The notes: generated from the letters alone by a model not told the origin. A stretch of 64,000 nt of DNA from Microthrixaceae bacterium (GCA_011523825.1 WTFX01000017.1:1-64000); one strand, 5' to 3'; positions 23,631-32,845 are shown, counted from the stretch's first letter. Made by a program: numbers and translations.

Positions 23631-26600
23631 ATGGGCAGGAAGAGCCGGGCGAAGCGTGAGCGTCGAGAACAGGGAGCGGGACCGGTAGCACGCGTCGTAC
23701 GCGGCCACACTCGAGAGTCGTTGCTAGCGATTCTCGAAGCAGCCAGCGTCTCCCCTAACGCGAGCCAGTATCTCCCTTCGTTGGCTGTCGCTTATGAGGC
23801 TCTTGCTCGAAGCAGTAGCACCGGCGAGAACCCAGCAGACCCTCACGCCCTGCAAGCCCTCATCACGGCCGCACACGAGGAGTGCCCGTCGGTCGTCGGG
23901 CTGGAGGACTTCTTGCCTCACGATCCTCGGATCGACGTGCGGGTCGAGTGGGCCGGCGAGATGTTCAGAATGGTCGCTGGAACCGTAGAGAGGCCGACCT
24001 CGAACATTGAGTCGCTTCGACGGCTATCGACAGTCATCGACCCGGTGTTGCACGCGCACACCGAATACGGCTTGACCGATGTGGTCGAGCTGGTATTGCG
24101 ACGCATCGATGCCGTAGCAACAGCGCTAGCCCCTGCTTGGTCTCCTGAGATAGTGCAAGAAAACGGTTCGCCGCCTCAGCTCCTAGCGGCGGAGGTGGCC
24201 GCTGCATCCCTCCTGCCGCCCTTCGAGGACCAGATAGCTCAGTGCGGCAGCCCAGAGCGCGCAAGAGCGGCCCTAGAAGCCCACTCGACGCCGGCCAAGC
24301 AGTTACGCCGCGACGGAGAACGGATGACGGCCAGCTTCGGCGACGTGCTCGCGACTCGGCACGGCCAACAAGGACTTACTCCGTTACCTGCAGGCCTCAT
24401 CGCGGAGGCACTCAGTCCGATTGCGGCGGCTCTCGCCGACAGAGCTGTCGCATTCGACCCAGCCCTCGACGAGACATGGCGAAGGGCGGTATGGCAGTAC
24501 GTCGGCACGGCGCTCCTCGGAGCGGGCAACAACGTCATCGGTCCGATGCGTGACAACCGACATCCTCATCTGCATTCAGTCGTCCGCTACAGCGATTCTC
24601 AGTATCTGGCGGTCAGCGTCGCTACGGCGTTGGGTGGCGTGACACTGCAAGCCAACGTCGAGGCCGCTTCCCGCTGCTTGGCAGCGGTGACGCCTAGCAG
24701 CGCACTGCGGACAGTCCAAGGACCAGTGACGATTCCGGCCTCCGCGCAGCTCTGCCGCTTACTGCTTATTGCGCAGCCACTTGACGCCATGCTCCAAGCA
24801 AGGATCGAGGCGAGTTGCGCAACGATCACGCTGCAGGACTTCGACTGGATTCGAAGCACCGACGGGCGCGACTTGATCGACCTGTGGTACTTCGTCCGCG
24901 ACTGCATTGAGCCGCGAAATGTCGGTCACATCTTCTCGTCGGAGGTGATTGACAAGTGGGAGACCTGGAAGAGCCAGGGCAAGTCGTTCTACACCGGTGC
25001 CCACGAGCTCGGGGGCATGCTCATCGCGCCGGGTCACTCGCTGCTCGAATGGCAGCTGGCGTCGGAACACCGAGACATCGAATCGGCTCTCCGAACTCTG
25101 GGCATGGTCCGTGTCGCCGAGTGGCCTTGGCACAGCCTCGACGGTGACACGAAGCTCGTCGGAATCGCGCACGCAGGTGTGCTGTACCGATTGGTCATGT
25201 GCGAGACACCAGTCGCCGTGGCGCTCTATGCCACCTCGGGAGCCGAGCCACTATCCGAATTGGCCTACAGGCTGGGCAACGGCGTCGCATACAAGCTGGA
25301 GCAGGTGCAGGATCGTCTCGTTGCCCTGATGCAGGCCGGCGGTCTTAAGTCGCTTCGGATCGAGTTCGCACTCGAAGCCGAACAGGAATCGCCGCTGCAG
25401 GTGGTGATTGCTGGCGACAGTGTCCTCACGGTGAGCTGCGCGCCGAATCTGTGGCAGTTACTCCAGGAGGACTCGCGGTCCGTCGAAGAGCAGTTTGGCG
25501 CCCTGCTGGCTGATGCAATCGCAGGCGACGCCGCTTCCGAAGAATTCGCTAGGGCATGGAGTGACGCACCCCCGGGCATTCGAGTCGACGCCATCACCGT
25601 CGGCCCGCAGATCCAACAGACGCCCGAAGCGAAGCCCCTCCACGAATCCCACCGAAGCGCACGCCTGGCAGAACTTGGCGGGCATCTTGAAGCGAACGGC
25701 ATCGAACCGCGCACCTACGACGGCGACGAGGCCAAACGGCTTGAGACCGACACGATCTATCCATGGCTGATCGCACGGCTTCACGAGGAGCTGGCTCCAT
25801 TCGACCGCGGTGCTGTCCTCAGACTTGCCTTGACGCAGCTCGAGCACACCAATTCCCAGCGATGGTGGAATCTCGAGGCGACCGCTTACCAAGTCTGGTC
25901 ACCACGCGAGAACGACGAACGCTTCCATGAGACGAGCCAAGAATCGCTGAATCAATCGCGCATCATCGGCCTGATCGTCGAAGAGGTTCTGGCACGGCCT
26001 CCGGGCGGCAGCAGAACACCAACGGAATACGAATGGCAAGAGCTGCTCAGCTTCGCGACGCTCGCCGGAGAGTCCAGTGCCCGCAGCGAGGTGCTCCATC
26101 GAGATTTGGCGAGTCCCGCGCTCGTTGTCACTGACCTCTACCAGGTGACGGTCGACGAAGACGACATAACCACCTCTGTCGATCTTGGATCATTCGCTCG
26201 GGATCACCGGTTGGCGGGACTGCCCGAAGCCAAGCCAATCGGGGGCACGACTGAAGACCACGAGTCAGACCAGCAATGGGCTCCCTTTGGTGAGCGCCTG
26301 CCGGCGTATGCAGGCATCGAACAGGCGCTCCAAGAATCGCTCGGCTTCGGCTTCGACACCATCCTGGTCATCTTGGATGTCATCATCCGTTGGCCGGTTT
26401 CTACGCCGCAATGCACGGAGCTCGTACCTCCACTGCAACTCGCGGTAGCAGCTCACGATGCCCGACCAGAGATTCCCATTGCTGACTATGAGGCAGCCGT
26501 GGCATGGCTGGGCCTCACCGCCGAAGAACTGGCATCAGCAGGCTCAACGATCAAGCACTGGGAAGTCGAACGGAGGTGGGCGCGCGTCGCCGTGCGGCCA

Positions 26601-27212
26601 CTCATCCGAGACAAATCCAGCGTCTGGGTGCTTCCGTGGACCTCCGAAGTCGCGAGAAGAGCGTGGCTCACATACCTGTCACAGCTTCGCTTGCCGATAC
26701 CGGATGTTGATTTGCCGGCTCCCGTGGTCAGAGCTCTTGAGGCCGCGCGGCGTAAGCAGAATCGCGAATTCGAAGACGAGTGCCTCAACGAGCTAGCCGA
26801 TCTGTCCCTGCTGAACATCTCTCGGGTGCGAGAGCGTGACGCCTACCGACACGGGATAAGCCACCTCAGCGGCGAGATCGACATTCTCTGCATCGACGCT
26901 GAACGCTCGCTCATCTTCGTCATCGAAGCTAAGGACCGCTTCGTGCCGCTGAGCGCCCGGACCATGCATCAGCAGATCACCCAGTTTCACAAAGCAGGTG
27001 GTGATGTGGACAAGCTCGATCAGAAAGTGCAAGACATCCAAGGGTCAGCAACAACTCTCGCGGCCAACAAAGGAATCAAGCGACCAGATCGCGAATGGCA
27101 GGTCGAAGGCATCATGGTGACCCGCCACATGACGCCTGCGGCCTACATGAGGGAGTGCCCCACCACCTTCTGCACCGTCGACACACTCCGTGAAACCGTT
27201 GTCGGCCACTAG
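23631..27212 (+). CDS. Giant unknown protein ending in a PD-(D/E)XK nuclease motif
   Basis: This protein of about 1194 residues starts at ATG 23631 (or GTG 23628). It opens with a basic tail (MGRKSRAKRERR) and has roughly 1000 residues of helical, repeat-poor sequence that I cannot assign. A C-terminal nuclease-like domain follows. There, GEIDILCIDAERS then FVIEAKD gives Asp about 1085 and Glu-x-Lys about 1100-1102, the catalytic layout of restriction-endonuclease-like enzymes; a downstream Gln/Lys-rich helix (QQITQFHKAGGDVDKLDQK) fits the fold. TACAAT at 23598 is a possible -10 box. It is flanked by a TIR-like cassette and a restriction-modification pair, so it is a candidate defense nuclease. 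Confidence 0.75.
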   Translation: MGRKSRAKRERREQGAGPVARVVRGHTRESLLAILEAASVSPNASQYLPSLAVAYEALARSSSTGENPADPHALQALITAAHEECPSVVGLEDFLPHDPRIDVRVEWAGEMFRMVAGTVERPTSNIESLRRLSTVIDPVLHAHTEYGLTDVVELVLRRIDAVATALAPAWSPEIVQENGSPPQLLAAEVAAASLLPPFEDQIAQCGSPERARAALEAHSTPAKQLRRDGERMTASFGDVLATRHGQQGLTPLPAGLIAEALSPIAAALADRAVAFDPALDETWRRAVWQYVGTALLGAGNNVIGPMRDNRHPHLHSVVRYSDSQYLAVSVATALGGVTLQANVEAASRCLAAVTPSSALRTVQGPVTIPASAQLCRLLLIAQPLDAMLQARIEASCATITLQDFDWIRSTDGRDLIDLWYFVRDCIEPRNVGHIFSSEVIDKWETWKSQGKSFYTGAHELGGMLIAPGHSLLEWQLASEHRDIESALRTLGMVRVAEWPWHSLDGDTKLVGIAHAGVLYRLVMCETPVAVALYATSGAEPLSELAYRLGNGVAYKLEQVQDRLVALMQAGGLKSLRIEFALEAEQESPLQVVIAGDSVLTVSCAPNLWQLLQEDSRSVEEQFGALLADAIAGDAASEEFARAWSDAPPGIRVDAITVGPQIQQTPEAKPLHESHRSARLAELGGHLEANGIEPRTYDGDEAKRLETDTIYPWLIARLHEELAPFDRGAVLRLALTQLEHTNSQRWWNLEATAYQVWSPRENDERFHETSQESLNQSRIIGLIVEEVLARPPGGSRTPTEYEWQELLSFATLAGESSARSEVLHRDLASPALVVTDLYQVTVDEDDITTSVDLGSFARDHRLAGLPEAKPIGGTTEDHESDQQWAPFGERLPAYAGIEQALQESLGFGFDTILVILDVIIRWPVSTPQCTELVPPLQLAVAAHDARPEIPIADYEAAVAWLGLTAEELASAGSTIKHWEVERRWARVAVRPLIRDKSSVWVLPWTSEVARRAWLTYLSQLRLPIPDVDLPAPVVRALEAARRKQNREFEDECLNELADLSLLNISRVRERDAYRHGISHLSGEIDILCIDAERSLIFVIEAKDRFVPLSARTMHQQITQFHKAGGDVDKLDQKVQDIQGSATTLAANKGIKRPDREWQVEGIMVTRHMTPAAYMRECPTTFCTVDTLRETVVGH

Positions 27213-27462
27213 CTTCCGCCAACCGAGGCCTCAGCGGCTTCGGCGCTGCGGATCTGTCCACCCCACGGACCGAACTTGGGCGGCTCGTGCGATGCGACTG
27301 CCCCTGCGACACTTCAATCGACGGAAATCCCTGGATGCACCCGCCCAGTCCCTGTCTGACCGCGAGACGAACCGAAGCAGCCCGGCGACGCACCATCAAC
27401 TGGCGAGTCACACCCGTTTGCGATGATGAAGCGATGGTTCCGCAGAGGATGAGGGCATAGCG

Positions 27463-28698
27463 GTGGGCGGAGAGTTCTTGACGAGCGCTGACCTTTTCGC
27501 CGGAGCTGGCGGGCTCACGCTTGGCTTGCAGCGGGCCGGTTTCGACACCGTCGTGGCCCTCGACAACTGGCACCCGGCTGTGGGCACCTTGGAACGCAAT
27601 TTCGGAGGGTCTCGCGTCTGTTCTCGGGACATACGCGAGCTGTCGGCATCGGACGTGCTTGCACGGACCGGTGGTGCAGTGCCGCTTCTGGTCGCCGGGG
27701 GACCTCCGTGTCAAGGATTCACCTCCGCTGGCGCTCGGCGTGCATCGGACCATCGCAACACACTCGTCGGCGAATTCGCGCGAATGGTGTCCGAACTGCG
27801 TCCGCAGTGGTTCCTGTTCGAGAATGTCGAGGGTTTCCTGACGATGTCGGGTGGTGACTTCCTTGTCGATCTGCTCGATGGTGTACTCGACGGTGGCTAT
27901 CGGATCAGGCTGCGCAAGGTAAACGTCGCCAACTACGGGGTGCCTCAGCTTCGCAAGCGGGTGATCGCAATTGGGTCGCTAGGTGTCGATCCTGGCTTCC
28001 CGGGTCCCTCTCATCATGCATTCGGTGCGCCAGGGGCGGAGATGGATTGCACTGCTGCACTGCCACTTGCGCCCACGGTTGCTGAGGCGCTCGGCCAGTT
28101 AGGCGAACCGGCCCTCACTACCCAGGATCAGGCGATTCAAGGACACTTGGCCTCAAGCGTCTCCGAGGCGGATCTTCGTCGCTTCCAGCTGTTGCGGCAG
28201 GGCCAGACGATGCGCGACCTTCCGAAAGAGCTCCAGCATCGAAGCTACGACAGAAGAGCCAATCGGCGGGTGGCGGACGGTATGCCGACAGAGCGGCGTG
28301 GTGGCGCGCCTGCCGGGCTTCGACGTCTTTGCGCTGATGAACCGTCGAAAGCGATAACCAGCGCGGCGAACCGAGAGTTTGTGCATCCTGTGGAGGATCG
28401 CTGCCTGACCCTGCGAGAGTGCGCTCGGCTTCAGGGGTTTCCTGACGACTTTCAGTTCGTTGGCAACCGAGCAGAGCAGGCGACGCTCATCGGCAACGCG
28501 ATCCCGCCGGCCTTCGGAGAGGTGTTCGGCAGGTGGGTGGACATGAGGACGAGTGTTCTGTCGTCGGGGACCGACGACTCGCCGCGACTCCTCGAGTTTC
28601 ACGTCACGAACGGAGCCGGCATCAGCCCGATCCTGCGCCAAGTAGTCGAACGAATCAATGCTCGCTATCAGATCGGGGAGGTGCCGCTGTGGCGCTGA
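27463..28698 (+). CDS. DNA cytosine-5 methyltransferase
   Basis: This 411-residue C5 methyltransferase transfers a methyl group from S-adenosylmethionine to cytosine in DNA. Motif I is DLFAGAGGLTLG (about 10-21). Motif IV is GGPPCQGF with catalytic Cys83. Motif VI is ENVEGF, motif VIII QLRKRVIAIG, motif IX region RECARLQGFPDDF and motif X LIGNAIPP. A C-terminal extension (about 370-411) follows motif X. The start is GTG 27463. The restriction gene overlaps its last codons, so it protects host DNA against that enzyme. Recognition sequence unknown. Confidence 0.93.
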   Translation: MGGEFLTSADLFAGAGGLTLGLQRAGFDTVVALDNWHPAVGTLERNFGGSRVCSRDIRELSASDVLARTGGAVPLLVAGGPPCQGFTSAGARRASDHRNTLVGEFARMVSELRPQWFLFENVEGFLTMSGGDFLVDLLDGVLDGGYRIRLRKVNVANYGVPQLRKRVIAIGSLGVDPGFPGPSHHAFGAPGAEMDCTAALPLAPTVAEALGQLGEPALTTQDQAIQGHLASSVSEADLRRFQLLRQGQTMRDLPKELQHRSYDRRANRRVADGMPTERRGGAPAGLRRLCADEPSKAITSAANREFVHPVEDRCLTLRECARLQGFPDDFQFVGNRAEQATLIGNAIPPAFGEVFGRWVDMRTSVLSSGTDDSPRLLEFHVTNGAGISPILRQVVERINARYQIGEVPLWR

Positions 28699-29744
28699 GC
28701 AAGACGCAGGCCACGGCGTTCGAGAAGGTGCGAAGGCGTGGGGCCGGCAATCAGGGCGTCTCGCTGAGCGAGAGCGCTGTGCGGGCACTCGTGGCGATCG
28801 TCGCCCGCGACCTCGAAATAGCACCGATTGCAGGAATCGATCCGTCAGATACCGGGGAGTTCTACGAGACCGCAGCCGACAGGCTTGAACTTGACGGGAA
28901 CGCGTCGGCGCAGAGCACATACGAGGCTCTTCTCGCTGCCGGTCCGCCAGACACGGAAATGTACTTCCTCTCGCTCGCCACTCTTCACCGGGCGCGATTG
29001 AAGTTCGCGAACATTCTGAGGCTTCAGGGCACTCCCTCGCTCGAACAGGTCGGGCCTCGAGGACTCCTGCAGTATGGAGACATCGAGACCGACTCACTGG
29101 GCTCACTCTTGATATTGCGCAAGTGGATGTTCGACATTGACAACCGCGCTGGTCAGGAAACCGGCTACCTGTTCGAGCCGGTAATCGCTGGTGCCGTCGG
29201 CGGCGCCCCGGTGTCTGCGAAGAAGAGCCCTGTCAAGAGAGACGGAACAGGATCAGGACGACAGGTCGATTGCCTGCGAGGCAACGATGCCTACGAGATC
29301 AAGATCCGCGTCACGATCGCCGCTTCGGGACAGGGACGATGGCAGGAGGAACTTGCGTTTCCCGCGGATTGCAGAATGAGCGACTACACGCCAGTGCTAG
29401 TGGTATTCGACGGCACCCCGAACGAGAAGCTCTTAGAGCTGAAGTCAGCTTTCGAACAATGTGGCGGACGAGCTCATGTCGGCGAGGACGCGTGGGCCCA
29501 TCTTGAAGAGGAAGCCGGGGACACGATGGGGCGGTTCATCGAGAAGTACATCCGTGCTCCCTTAGACGACCTTCTGGACAAGACACCGAGTGACCTGCCT
29601 GAGTTGAGACTACGACTGCAATCAGACCGCGTCGATCTCTATGTCGGGGCAACGCACTGGAACGTACTGAGAAATGGATCGGACCAATCGTCAAGCGACG
29701 AAATACCTGATGACGTCGACACGACGCTTCCCGGGCTGGACTAG
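28689..29744 (+). CDS. Type II restriction endonuclease (partner of the methyltransferase)
   Basis: This 351-residue protein starts at GTG 28689, overlapping the methyltransferase gene by 10 bases. The nuclease core is probably around GRQVDCLRGNDAYEIKIRVT: an Asp, then Glu-x-Lys, the PD-(D/E)XK pattern. It is followed by ASGQGRWQEELAFPADC, which looks like a conserved loop. An N-terminal helical part (about 1-160) could handle DNA recognition. I cannot name the specificity family with confidence. A hairpin terminator follows at 29809. Confidence 0.8.
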   Translation: MALSKTQATAFEKVRRRGAGNQGVSLSESAVRALVAIVARDLEIAPIAGIDPSDTGEFYETAADRLELDGNASAQSTYEALLAAGPPDTEMYFLSLATLHRARLKFANILRLQGTPSLEQVGPRGLLQYGDIETDSLGSLLILRKWMFDIDNRAGQETGYLFEPVIAGAVGGAPVSAKKSPVKRDGTGSGRQVDCLRGNDAYEIKIRVTIAASGQGRWQEELAFPADCRMSDYTPVLVVFDGTPNEKLLELKSAFEQCGGRAHVGEDAWAHLEEEAGDTMGRFIEKYIRAPLDDLLDKTPSDLPELRLRLQSDRVDLYVGATHWNVLRNGSDQSSSDEIPDDVDTTLPGLD

Positions 29745-29808
29745 CGATCTCGAACTGACCGCGTGAGGTTGTGCGCGCGTGGTGCCTCTGCGATGGCACC
29801 GGCGTCGC

Positions 29809-29836
29809 GACCGCCAAGTCGTTGACGCTTGGCGGT
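29809..29836 (+). terminator. Terminator after the restriction gene
   Basis: Arms GACCGCCAAG and CTTGGCGGTC pair over 10 bases around a 9-base loop, followed by TGTTCGT. It lies 64 bases after the restriction endonuclease stop. Confidence 0.55.
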
Positions 29837-29933
29837 CTGTTCGTCCGAGCGATCACGGAAATATTCCTAATCCGCGCGGCTGTTGTGGACGTCGACGCGC
29901 CCACGGTCCGTCAAATCGCCACGTCACCGACAG

Positions 29934-30161
29934 CTAGCGGCCCAACTGATGTGCGACGCGACAGGAGCCGGTGAACCTCACCGGCACAGAGTCGCCGCCG
30001 CAGATCAGGCCATCGATGTAGACGGTGAGCGTCTCGCGCATGTTGGCGAGCATCTCATCGCGGGTATCGGCAGTGCTAATGCATCCCGGGACGTCTGGCG
30101 CGCAGGTGCCGCAGTCGTGTGGCGGTATTCTGAGGGCATAACGCCCTGTGCGCTTCGTCGT
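29934..30161 (-). pseudogene. HicB-like antitoxin fragment without a start codon
   Basis: The minus-strand frame reads GRYALRIPPHDCGTCAPDVP then GCISTADTRDEMLANMRETL and TVYIDGLICGGDSVP, the core of HicB antitoxins (partial RNase H-like fold). The frame is closed upstream by TGA at 30164-30162, and no ATG, GTG or TTG lies before the conserved part; the stop is TAG at 29936-29934. It is a 5'-truncated relic next to an intact HicB-like gene. Confidence 0.6.
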
Positions 30162-30170
30162 TCAGGACCC

Positions 30171-30195
30171 GAGGTCCCTCCCTGTGAGGGACCTC
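30171..30195. terminator. Hairpin between two HicB-like loci
   Basis: Arms GAGGTCCCTC and GAGGGACCTC are perfect over 10 bases with loop CCTGT, then TGTCATTT on the plus strand. It sits 52 bases beyond the stop of the minus-strand HicB-like gene and may end its transcript. Confidence 0.5.
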
Positions 30196-30247
30196 TGTCA
30201 TTTCCGAACAGCTGGGCGGCTGACGGACCGTCTTGACGGCGATGGCC

Positions 30248-30487
30248 CTACTCGGCCAGCAGCCCAGCCTCACCCTGCTGCGGCTGCACATACACGTCGA
30301 TCGGGCCCACTTCAGCCGGATCGACGTCGAGCATCAGAGCAATCGCATCGCGAGCGACCTCCGGCACCTCATCGAGGTTCCTCGCTTGCGAGAAGACGCC
30401 CCGGAGCGAGGGAACCGTTATCGCCCACCAGTCGCCAGATCGCACGACTTCGACGCCATGTCCCAAGGTGCTCACATCAGATTTCAT
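30248..30487 (-). CDS. HicB-family antitoxin
   Basis: This 79-residue protein has the HicB pattern VEVVRSGDWWAITVPSLRGV, FSQARNLDEVPEVARDAIAL and MLDVDPAEVG. HicB binds and blocks the HicA mRNA-cleaving toxin. The start ATG overlaps the end of a decayed upstream frame as ATGA, the usual HicA-HicB coupling, but the HicA frame is broken. The intact antitoxin thus appears toxin-less. Confidence 0.7.
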   Translation of the reverse strand: MKSDVSTLGHGVEVVRSGDWWAITVPSLRGVFSQARNLDEVPEVARDAIALMLDVDPAEVGPIDVYVQPQQGEAGLLAE

Positions 30488-30600
30488 AGTTCAACCATCT
30501 TGCCAGCCTCCGCGAGGATGCCCCGGGGCGATCATCTAGCTCGCCAGGACGGTCGACTCGATGTGGGGTCGGTGCTTGGCCCACCAGGACCGGCGCACCC
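30484..30600 (-). pseudogene. Probable HicA toxin remnant
   Basis: Directly before the HicB-like gene, one minus-strand frame ends RGILAEAGKMVEL, the typical C-terminus of HicA, and its TGA overlaps the next ATG. Upstream the frame is closed by stops and shifts, and the HicA double-stranded-RNA-binding core with its catalytic His is not readable. Limits are approximate. Confidence 0.45.
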
Positions 30601-30664
30601 TCGAAGCCGGATCCCGAAATGGTCTTGCTCGACGCCCGCCGGCCTGGCCGAAGTTCGCGGGCCC

Positions 30665-31696
30665 TCAATTGACAGCGGCTTCGGCTTCTTGCAATCTCTC
30701 GTCGATCCATCCGAACTCGGGAGCTTCCCCGAGGACCATGCCTTGCATCGCCGCATAGTCCTGTTCGATCGCTTCCCGTAGCCCGGATTGCGGTACGAGT
30801 CTCAGCGAGCCGGGCGTGGCTTGTTCGAATCGCTTCCATGCCTGCCTGAATGCGACGAGGTTGTGGCTTCGAACCGCGTCGAGTAGCTCGAGGTCATTCA
30901 GGGCCGACGCTCCGATGTCTGTGGCCGTGATCATTGCGGCGTCGTAGTAGTGGCGCGAGATCCGGTTCCTGTCTTCGGGAAGACGTTGTTCGTCTCGATA
31001 GCCGCAATGCGCTCCGTGCAGAATCAGGAGCTTTTCCCAATAGGTCCGCCTCGGCGAAAGCACGTTGACGTTGCTGACATGGAGCGAGGAATCATGCAGG
31101 TCGTCGTCGATGAACGCGGTGACGCCGCCGGTTTGATTGGGGTCGAGGGCTGACTTAGCTCCCGCCTCGATCTTCACGCTCGGAGCCACATAGGCGGTGT
31201 CGCTGCTGGGGTAGAGCGTGGGGTATTCGACCAGGAGCGTCTGCGAATAGTCGCCGTCAGGAACGACGAGGCATCCTTCGGCAACCTTGCTGACTGCTCT
31301 CGTCAGCGCGGCACGAAAGTCACCGATGATGTAGCTGCCGCAGCGCTCAGTGAGCTGCTTGAAAAGCGCAGTTCGCTGATTCTTCGACAGGGATTCCGCC
31401 GCGATCGGGTCGCTGTCGCCCTCGATGCCAAGGTCGTCCCGGTACACGACGAGATCGATGTCTTCGGAGAACCGGTTGATCAAGCCGAAGACCTTCGACA
31501 GCGACGTTCCGCCCTTGAACAGCAGCCGAGGGTGCCCGTCAGGTAATCCGTTGAAGATTACGTCGAGGACGATGCAGACCCAGAGGTCCTTCTCCACGTA
31601 GCTGGGGAGCGTGTCGAGGCGAGCTGCGGCTGCTTCAAAGACGTCGCGCCGGTCTTGCTCACTGAACGTGAGGAATTCAGCGAATGCCTTGTTCAC
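30665..31696 (-). CDS. abiEii: AbiEii nucleotidyltransferase toxin
   Basis: This 343-residue AbiEii/AbiGii-type nucleotidyltransferase has LLFKGGTSLSKVFGLINRFS and EDIDLVV, the active-site Gly-Ser and Asp-x-Asp motifs. A later KxEAGAKS region and HYYDAAMI segment are typical of the family. Such toxins add nucleotides to tRNA or otherwise stop growth, giving phage abortive infection. Its GTG start overlaps the antitoxin stop (GTGA). It appears full length, so this AbiE pair may be functional. Confidence 0.9.
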   Translation of the reverse strand: MNKAFAEFLTFSEQDRRDVFEAAAARLDTLPSYVEKDLWVCIVLDVIFNGLPDGHPRLLFKGGTSLSKVFGLINRFSEDIDLVVYRDDLGIEGDSDPIAAESLSKNQRTALFKQLTERCGSYIIGDFRAALTRAVSKVAEGCLVVPDGDYSQTLLVEYPTLYPSSDTAYVAPSVKIEAGAKSALDPNQTGGVTAFIDDDLHDSSLHVSNVNVLSPRRTYWEKLLILHGAHCGYRDEQRLPEDRNRISRHYYDAAMITATDIGASALNDLELLDAVRSHNLVAFRQAWKRFEQATPGSLRLVPQSGLREAIEQDYAAMQGMVLGEAPEFGWIDERLQEAEAAVN

Positions 31697-32316
31697 GCAA
31701 CGACCGCTTGGTCGCTCACGATGCTGCGTGCGAGCGGTACCGCCCAGCCGGGAACGTCGTTGATGTTCTGGCTGAGATCGTGCTTGACCTCATCAGGGAG
31801 GCGGCGCCGGAGCGTCGTGACAACGTGAGGATCGTCGGCGGCGTCCGGGCCGAGCCACTCCAGTGCCTGAATCACCGGGGCCGCTGGTCTGCCGGCCCAC
31901 TGCATGATCCGAGGCCGGCCATGTCGGAACCGAACCGTTCTGTCATCGATCTTCAGAGTCCTGGAGGCGCCGTCGGTGAGGTAGCTCGTCTTTGCCGGCA
32001 CTGCATTGGTGAGACCGAGGCCATTCGCGGCGGCCAGTCCATCAGGCATGATCCGCACGCCGTCTCGTCGCGCCAGCGCAGCTACGGCGGCGGCCATGTC
32101 GGCTGGCGCAGGCCGGTTCAGCCGGGGGCTGAACCGCGGCATGTCGTAGAGACCCTGCCCAATCCGGCGCAACGTACCGGCCTTGACGAGGCGCGAGAGC
32201 GCCTGGTCGACCGCATCGCGGCTGCCGAGACCCAAGAAGTCTCGAGGAGTGCACACCCATGTCCCCAGGGGGCGTCCAGCCATCTGCTGAGTGATCTCAT
32301 CTGCCACGGATGCCAT
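31693..32316 (-). CDS. abiEi: AbiEi antitoxin (DUF6088 type)
   Basis: This 207-residue antitoxin and transcription factor has a winged helix in the first 80 residues (PRDFLGLGSRDAVDQALSRL then VKAGTLRRIGQGLYDMPR), the AbiEi signature. A C-terminal domain follows (LKIDDRTVRFRHGRPRIMQW and on). ATG 32316 is chosen because GAAGGGAGG lies 6 bases upstream. It should repress its own promoter by binding the inverted repeat at 32359-32387 and counter AbiEii. Confidence 0.88.
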   Translation of the reverse strand: MASVADEITQQMAGRPLGTWVCTPRDFLGLGSRDAVDQALSRLVKAGTLRRIGQGLYDMPRFSPRLNRPAPADMAAAVAALARRDGVRIMPDGLAAANGLGLTNAVPAKTSYLTDGASRTLKIDDRTVRFRHGRPRIMQWAGRPAAPVIQALEWLGPDAADDPHVVTTLRRRLPDEVKHDLSQNINDVPGWAVPLARSIVSDQAVVA

Positions 32317-32644
32317 GAGCGACCTCCCTTCGTGTTGTTTGGCTTGTTGTTGTGTTGTTGTCAGAAATATATATAAAACTTCTGACATACTCAACTGGTT
32401 CGCTGCTGCGTCTTCTTGAAACATCGTTCCCACGAGCGTCGGCCGGGCCGCTACCCGAAGCCGACACCGTAGGTGCCCGATACCGCAATCCACCGTCGAT
32501 TTCTGTCCGTGACGCGCAGAGCGGGAGGCCGGTCCGCCTGAAGTCGGCTCAAGGCCGAGTGCTCAGGTTCCCCTGCGCAAGCGGTGAGCTCCGCGCCTCC
32601 CGTTGGCCGTCAACATAGAGCACGAGGGCGTGGCGCAAGCGCCA
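32317..32644. other. abiE promoter region, otherwise no gene
   Basis: It holds an AT-rich promoter (TATATAT core) for the minus-strand abiE operon and the operator palindrome, and otherwise no supported gene. The local AT content is the highest I see in the window. Confidence 0.55.
32359..32387 (-). promoter_or_regulatory. Inverted-repeat operator of the abiE operon
   Basis: Arms TGTCAGAA and TTCTGACA are perfect over 8 bases with a 13-base AT-only-but-one spacer that includes a likely -10 box. It ends 43 bases upstream of the AbiEi start. AbiEi proteins repress by binding such inverted repeats. Confidence 0.65.
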
Positions 32645-32845
32645 CTACGTGGTTTCGAATTGAAGCGCGTTGAGGTTGAGCTGAGGCGATCTGGACGACA
32701 CGTTCAGCATCTCGATACCGACGACCTGCTCGGCGGCGTTGAAATCCAACACCACGCCGGGCGCGACCTCGAGCGAATCGACGATCGCAGCGTCGTCGAG
32801 ATGGAAGGACAGCGCGTCGTCCTCCTTGTCGATTCGCAGTTTCAT
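32645..32845 (-). CDS. DUF2283 family protein
   Basis: This 66-residue protein has the DUF2283 pattern: KLRIDKEDDALSFHLDDAA, then EVAPGVVLDFNAAEQVVGIE and MLNVSSR. These are small proteins often next to DUF4258 toxins. No DUF4258 gene is adjacent here, so it may be another orphan antitoxin-like protein. Start ATG 32845. Confidence 0.8.
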   Translation of the reverse strand: MKLRIDKEDDALSFHLDDAAIVDSLEVAPGVVLDFNAAEQVVGIEMLNVSSRSPQLNLNALQFETT

